Below are positions 58,160-64,000 of a stretch of DNA of 64,000 bases, in pieces (within the stretch, counting starts at the first letter, position 1; each line of letters opens with the position of its first letter). The position numbers were made by a program, and so were the translations under genes. Source of the DNA: Sipunculus nudus (Eukaryota > Annelida > Sipuncula > Golfingiida > Sipunculidae); assembly GCA_026874595.1 (NCBI GenBank), contig CM049314.1:72682300-72746299 (forward strand), read 5' to 3'. The notes below the pieces were generated by a model. The model was not told the origin of the DNA. It worked only from the letters and a program-made list of their open reading frames with translations, and made no database searches.

Positions 58160-59070
58160 TTAGCTCAGCTGACTTTCAGTCATGCTGGGCTATAGCGATG
58201 GGTCTTTGTCCGTCGTCCTTCCGTCTGTCCGTCCGGCCGGCCGTCCGTCCGTTAGCAGGGCACAAATCGTAACCGTAGGGGCTAGGGCCATGAACCCTAT
58301 GCAGCCTTAGAGGTTATAAAAAGATCTCCTTGCAAACCTGAAATTAGGTCACTGCGACCTATATTCTCGAAGTTATGGGGTGTGTTTGCACCCCCCAGAA
58401 ATAACTCTTTGAGACAAAATTTTCATCCCAAACTTTCCATCTTTCACATACAGCTCACCTACCAACAGGGGAAGAACCATAATTTTTTTTAGGTCAAAAG
58501 GTCAAAGGTCAAGGTCACAGGAGCCTCTTCTTTGAAAAGCCTGTGGATGCATTTTAAGCCAACCCTTTCATCCCAATTCTTTGATTTTTCACATATAGCT
58601 CACCTACTAAGTTGGAGAAGAATCCTATAGATTTTGAAGTCACAAGGTCAAAGGTCAGGGTCACAGGATCCACTTCTTTGAAAAGGTTGTGGACACATTT
58701 CAAGCTAGACTTTTCATTCCAAACCTTCCAGCACTGATATCGCTTCTCTGCCAACAGGGGAAAAGACCTGTTGATTTTGAGGTCAAAGGTCAAGTTCACA
58801 GCACCCACTTCTTGCGTGGAGTCATTTTCAGGCAAACTTTTCAATCTGTACCTTCCATCTGTCATATATGGCTTACCTACCAATAATTGAAGAAGCCTAT
58901 TGATGTTGAGGTCAAAAAGTCAAAGGTCAAGGTCACAATATTTAATTGTTCTAAATGCTTGTGAGCATATTTCAGGTGTAACTGTTCAACCCAAACCTTC
59001 AGTCTTTCACATATGCCTCATCTAGGCATCACTCAGTTTGACTCAAACTTCATATTTATGGGTCTTTTTG
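58160..59070 (-). repeat. repeat family C: TAGCTCAG hairpin, CCGTC array and AGGTCA-rich tandem units
   Basis: It opens with TAGCTCAGCTGACT-TTC-AGTCATGCTGGGCTA (58161-58192) and a CCGTCCGTC array (58207-58252). That is the reverse-complement layout of the family A terminus, so the element is oriented to the minus strand. Five ~127-148-bp units follow, marked by CTTTCACATAYAGCTCACCTAC at about 58435, 58577, 58725, 58852 and 58994. Four contain AGGTCAAAGGTCA-type tracts. Confidence 0.75.
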
Positions 59071-59720
59071 CTTGAATAAATAACTTATTGATTTTTGGGT
59101 CAGCTGGTCAGCAGGTTAAAGGTTGCAGGTCAAAGTTATTCACCCATTGGTTGCCAAGTTATTACACCAGATTTAAGTGGTTAGTAGTTATCCATCATTT
59201 AGAAAGAATCCAGTTGATATATGGGCAAAAGGCCAAAGTCATAGGTCAGGGATGTTCACAATTACTTATTTTATAGACCATCTCTATTTTTCTTGTATAT
59301 ATAACCATCCCACTCCAGCTGGTACATCTCCCTGTGTGGCTGTAATTGTGAGTGACACTGGTGACATATGACTCCCTTATGTATCAGCCTATTAAGTGAT
59401 AAGGCTCAGTGATAAGTACCTCGTTACTTCATAACAAAAACACTGTTGTCAGAATGCTTCAGCCAGGCATTAAGACTATGAGAGTATAGTATTAAGGTTT
59501 AGCTACTGATTAATAAGATGATGGGAACATTTTGCAGTTTATTTAATGGAATCCAAGCAATAAACTTAGTTTCCTAGATATCTGAATATTTTAATATATA
59601 TCACCACATATAAAAGCAAGTGTTTGTTCTCATAATATGTGGATGTGTACCTTGATTTAGGATGGCTTTTTGTTTCATTTCAAGACTCTTAGTCATGCTT
59701 TCTGCATTTCTTTTCTTTCA
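59071..59720. other. unassigned DNA
   Basis: Traces of AGGTCA motifs to about 59136, then AT-rich without genes. Confidence 0.35.
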
Positions 59721-59721
59721 G

Positions 59722-59826
59722 GTTTGGCGGTTTACCTACCCTGCTGACCCCATTGAAAAGCAGAGTGATAATAAAAAATATTGGACTTACACTTTTAACA
59801 ATTGCATATCTATAAATCTGATATGA
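59722..59826 (+). CDS. candidate terminal exon, unrecognised
   Basis: A long pyrimidine tract and CAG (TTTCTTTTCTTTCAG ending 59721) precede a 34-codon frame (VWRFTYPADPIEKQSDNKKY and following) ending at TGA 59824-59826. No family recognised and no upstream exon found. Confidence 0.25.
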   Translation, partial: VWRFTYPADPIEKQSDNKKYWTYTFNNCISINLI

Positions 59827-61411
59827 GGGCCTGGACATGCCTTTTGAATTATTTTGGGCATTCATTACTGGATAATTTGCCCCAAGTTTGGTCTCTTATT
59901 GGAGAATGTGGGATATCAAATGTCATACTTGTCAGAAATCCATTATGCCTGCCAGTTAGCCACCTTAGAAATTCTTTCTTTAGTGCAGTTTCAGTAATTT
60001 TTCTTTAATGTTTGGTCCGATTTAGAGAATGTTTGTTGTCTGATTTCAGACTTGTCAGAGGTCCAATATGGCCACCTGGCAACCATCTTTTAATTCCTTT
60101 TGATCATATTATCTCAAGAACAGTTAAAGTGAATGCAGTTGGATGTATATTTATGTAATCTTGTAAAGGATTGGGTAAAATATTTCTGAATAAATATTAC
60201 CATCATTTATAAAAACGCAGTACAGCTGGCTTGTATTGAATAAAAATTCATACAGAAGCACCTGTTTCTCAATAATTCTTGCATGTATTTCCTTGATTTT
60301 TGCTATATATTTTGATCTTATATTTGCCCTTTGTGGTGTTCCTTTGAGACTGACAGGTTTCAAGCAAGCTGTTGGAATAGTTCCTGATAGCTTAACAATC
60401 ATGCATTTTCCTCAAACCATCAGGCCATCCTTAAAAATTTCTGTGTTGGGACTAACATTGGTCCAAAAAAAGTAATCAGGTAGGGAGGAAAAAAATATTT
60501 TTTTTAAAGGAGGATCTGGAGTTTACTGCACCTTTTTTTTCCGGATATTAGCATATGCAAGGTTTATGTCAAATAACATATTCGTACTCCATTCATTCCT
60601 TGCCTCGATACCATTGAAACATGCACAACAAGGTATCTCTGAACAGATATTGTGTTTTATTACAGGCTTAAAATCCTGTACTTGGGTTTAAAATGTTTTA
60701 GTACATGCTTTGAACATGTACATGCCAAACATTCACGTATTTGAAAAGTTATCAAGTACTTTTCCAATAATGGTCAAGCATGTTATCATGGAAGCATTAT
60801 AACTGATGTATATCCCACTGCACAGGTTCGCATTAGGCCTGTAAGCCTATTTCTGGATCTCACATGAATTTGCAGACAATTTTATTTTGTGTTGTATGCG
60901 AGTGCCAGAATTGTAGGAATGAGTGCAGTTTGAGATTTCCTTTGCAAGTGAAGAGGTATAATTAAGAAGGACGGTAATAAATAAACTCTTTAGTAATAGT
61001 CAGTGCCTAATAAGGTAGTAGAATATATAAAATGTTAATATAAATATATGTAAAACTGTACTTTTTGAAAGATGAAACCATATATTAGATGTCGGTACCC
61101 TGATTAGGAATTTTATTTCTTCGGTGTTGATGTATATACAAACAAAATCTTGGTCAAGTTCGAAGATGGGTGACCTTGACTTATTTCTCGACGTTTTAGA
61201 GCGAATTATAGAAAATAACCGGCGTGTGTTAAAATTTACCATGTGAGGAGGATATCTCCAAAAGTATTCAACACAGAAATTTCATTTCTTTGGTGCTGAT
61301 ACATATCAACAAAATCTCGGTCAAGTTCCAAGATGGATGACCCAAGGTCACAGAGCTTATAATAGAAAAAAACTTAGGAGCTTATTTCTAAAGAACCACT
61401 GGATGGATTGT
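59827..61411. other. unassigned AT-rich DNA
   Basis: 61130-61180 and 61285-61345 are related (TTGATGTATATACAAACAAAATCTTGGTCAAGTTC and a diverged copy), an old ~155-bp duplication. No gene recognised. Confidence 0.35.
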
Positions 61412-61412
61412 T

Positions 61413-63126
61413 AAGTTCACTCTGTGAACTTATGCCATGGCGCAGCGTCCGCCGTCCACTGTCCACTGTCAACTGTCCACCGTCCACCGTCTGTTACCAA
61501 ATATCTCAACAGCCACAGCAGCTACCTTCATGAAACTTTGCAGAATTAATAATCATGGGAAGGACATGCAAAAATAAGCTTTTGGTGGCGCCACCTATGT
61601 TGACCTACTTTCTGCGGGACGAAATGGTCTTTTCCACTTCTTCCAAGGTAAATCATAAAGTATTAATATTTTGGCCTTCATATCATAGTCAACAGTTCCT
61701 TAGAAGAAGGGGAATAATTTGTGTGTAAATTCAGTCAGGTCATTTTCAAGATGGCGTCTCTATGGAACTTTAAATCATGTCGATCGCAAAATATGACAAC
61801 TTGATGTGTTTCCATACAGGATGTATTGTCTGTTAATAAATATCTGAGGAACTGCTGCAGCCTTCAGTTTCAAATTTCACAGAAATATTGATCATGTGAC
61901 TGCTGAATGATTTTGACATCCAGGTGGTGCCACCTGTGTTGACCTACTTTCTGTGGGATGAAATGGTCTTTTCCACTTCTTCCGAAATAAAGTCATAAAG
62001 TATTAATATTTTGGCTTTCATTTCATAGTCAGCAGTTCCTTAGAGTAAGGGGAATAATTTGAGTATAATTTCTATCAAGTCTTTTTCAAGATGGCGTCTC
62101 TACAGAACTTCAAATTCTGTCGATTGCAAAATATGACAACTTGATGTGTTTCTATACATGATGTATTGTCTGTTACCAAATATCTGAGGAACTGCTGCAG
62201 CCTTCAGTTTCAAATTTCACAGGAATATTGATCATGTGACTGCTAAATGATTTTGACCTGCAGGTGGTGCCACCTGTGTTGACCTACTTTCTACAGGCTG
62301 TAATGGTCTTTTCTGTTTTTTTCAAGATATGTCATAAAGTATAAATACTTTGGCTTTCATATCATAGTCAACAGTTACTAGGAGGAAGGGAAATAATAAT
62401 TTTAGTATTAATTCAGTTAAGTCATTTTCAAGATGGCATATCTACGGAACTTCAAATTGTGACAATTGCAAAATTTGACAACTTGATGGTTTCCATACAG
62501 AATGTATTGTCTGTTACCAAATATCTGAGGAACTGCTGCAGCCTTCAGTTTCAAATTTCACAGGAATATTGATCATGTGACTGCTAAATGATTTTGACCT
62601 GCAGGTGGCGCCACCTTTGTTGACCTACTTTCTGCGGGTTGAAATGGTCTTTTCCACTTCTTACTAGATAAGTCACAAAGCATTGATATTTTGCCTTCAT
62701 ATCATAGTAAACAGTTCCTTAGAGGAAGGGGTATAATTTGAGTAAAAATTTAGTCAAGTCATTCTCAAGATGGCGTCTCTACGGAACTTCAAATTTTGTC
62801 GATCGTAAATTTTAACAACTTGATGTTTTTCCATACATGATGTATTGTCTGTTACTAAATATCTTAGGAACTGCTGCAGCCTTCAGTTTCAAATATCACA
62901 GGAATATTGATCATGTGACTGCTTAATGATTTTGACCTGCAGGTAGCGCTACCTGTGTTTAGCTACTTTCAGCAGGCTGTAATGGTCTTTTCCACTTTTA
63001 TCCATAATATGTCATTAAGTATTTATTTGTTATAATCTGCCAAAACAGAGTCTCCTCTGAGACTCTTGGACTGATCTTTCTGAAACAATCACCTGCCAAA
63101 ATGCACAGTAATTCACAGAGTGAACA
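61413..63126. mobile_element. pearl-like tandem array, five ~340-bp units between short inverted ends
   Basis: The left end GTTCACTCTGTGAAC (61415-61429) has TTCACAGAGTGAAC at 63112-63125 in reverse. Between them GGTGGCGCCACCT or a variant recurs at about 61583, 61923, 62263, 62604 and 62942 (spacing 338-341 bp) followed by TTGACCTACTTTCTGC. CTGAGGAACTGCTGCAGCC and CAAGATGGCGTCTCTA recur in each full unit. A GTCCRCTGTCCAC array (61450-61490) sits near the left end. Confidence 0.75.
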
Positions 63127-63880
63127 TTAGACCCCTTGGTCTCTTGTTTGGAATATGGAATGGTCATTGGCCTTGATAATCTCGAAGGTGCTGCATGACT
63201 CACAAAGACTGGGGCCAGACTTACAAAGTTCATACCTCTCTAGTTCCAATTCACAACTTGAACAAAAGACATATGTACAAATATACATCCATGTGAGAAC
63301 AAATATTACATGAATACTTGTTACTGTTACTACCCATAAATACTGCTCTTTTGGCTGAGGGCTTGTGTCAGCTTTTGCTGATATTCTAGTATTTTTCTGT
63401 AATTAATGACTGAGCGAGCAATGTTGATCTATATCTCGTCTACGTCTAAACAAGAAATGCCATACGATCAGGAAATATCTGTTTATTATAAAAGCTATTA
63501 ATAAAATGAAATAAATTTACAAAGGCAGTTAAAAAGAAACACATCCAAAAAATACAGTCGCTTATATGTTATGCCTGTTCTGATCAGCTGTGGCCGGTAG
63601 AAACGATGCGTCAGACACCTCGCAAAACCCTGTCATGATTGCCACAGAACTGACGAAATCACGCAATTCTTGTAATACCAAACATCTGATTTGTGGAGAT
63701 CATGCGTTACACATCGTCAGTTGCAGATTTCATTAAATAGGCCCGCTTCATTTGCTTGATATAGGCCTACTCACGGTGCCACCTTGAGTGTTGCTGAAAA
63801 ATTATAACCAGCGTAAGCGACACAATGTCAGTGAACATTTTCCCGCCAAAACAGTGATGAATGAAGTCATATGGGGTGAA
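63127..63880. other. unassigned DNA
   Basis: No gene or repeat recognised apart from TGAGAC/CTTGGTCTCTTG near 63130. Confidence 0.35.
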
Positions 63881-63895
63881 CTTTTACTACGGACC

Positions 63896-63941
63896 TCTTA
63901 TTGGCTCTCTGGCTATGACGCGTGACCGCTCCGCCAATCAC
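63896..63941. promoter_or_regulatory. pair of oppositely oriented CCAAT boxes
   Basis: TATTGGCT at about 63899 and GCCAATCA at about 63934, roughly 30 bp apart around TATGACGCGTGACCGCTCC. Paired NF-Y sites are common in animal promoters, but no transcribed region follows within the window. Confidence 0.3.
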
Positions 63942-64000
63942 AAGTACGTTTGCGTGGGCCAGGCATGTGTTTATGCAAATCAACGTGTCACATGGTTTAA

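Overview
The window reads as nuclear DNA of an animal, most likely a bivalve or other mollusc. It is AT-rich and gene-poor, has (TA)n microsatellites every few kb, and is dense in decayed transposons. Several repeats have the style I associate with bivalve genomes: short CGGA arrays ending in a TAGCTCAG hairpin, tandem-repeat-bearing 'pearl'-type elements, AGGTCA-rich tandem repeats, and a tRNA-derived SINE. The taxon is an inference; nothing in the window proves the species.

Layout. 1-4218 is the 3' part of a broken Ty3/gypsy-type retrotransposon whose integrase lies upstream of reverse transcriptase (Gmr1-like order), followed by a probable 3' LTR. It abuts repeat family A (4219-9668), which is split by a 4.3-kb terminal-inverted-repeat element (4936-9259) with a 12-bp target duplication. 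That element holds LINE relics and a piggyBac-type MITE. A pearl-like tandem-repeat element (9845-10992) precedes the only long intact reading frame, a C2H2 zinc-finger gene on the minus strand (11487-13178). From 13.6 to 31.6 kb there are more family A copies, a hAT-type element with a perfect 8-bp target duplication (19652-20736), a second hAT-like element (22456-23563), a Mutator-like element with about 115-bp inverted repeats (24276-26286), and tandem arrays. At 35.7-37.1 kb lies a dimeric satellite built around the palindrome GGTGGCGCCACC. It is followed by the 3'-terminal exon of an NHL-repeat protein (37398-37738) with a perfect 27-bp triplication. At 41.0-43.8 kb there are two SINE copies and a second Mutator-like element with about 520-bp inverted repeats, a 9-bp target duplication and another inverted-repeat element nested inside it.

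The most gene-like host locus is at 51.0-53.6 kb. It has a TATA box, a signal-peptide exon, two further exons encoding a mucin CysD / WxxW domain in compatible splice phases, and a poly(A) signal, but two in-frame TAG codons interrupt the domain. The remainder (54-64 kb) holds repeat families, an LTR-like or very short transcription unit (56.2-57.0 kb), an AGGTCA-rich tandem element (58.2-59.1 kb), a second pearl-like array (61.4-63.1 kb), and a pair of CCAAT boxes near the right edge.

The genes do not form a pathway. The coherent story is nested transposition: family A hosts the gypsy insertion and a TIR element, and that TIR element hosts LINE and piggyBac relics. Three host loci (zinc finger, NHL, CysD) are caught among them. 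I found no CRISPR array, operon, rRNA or convincing functional tRNA gene.
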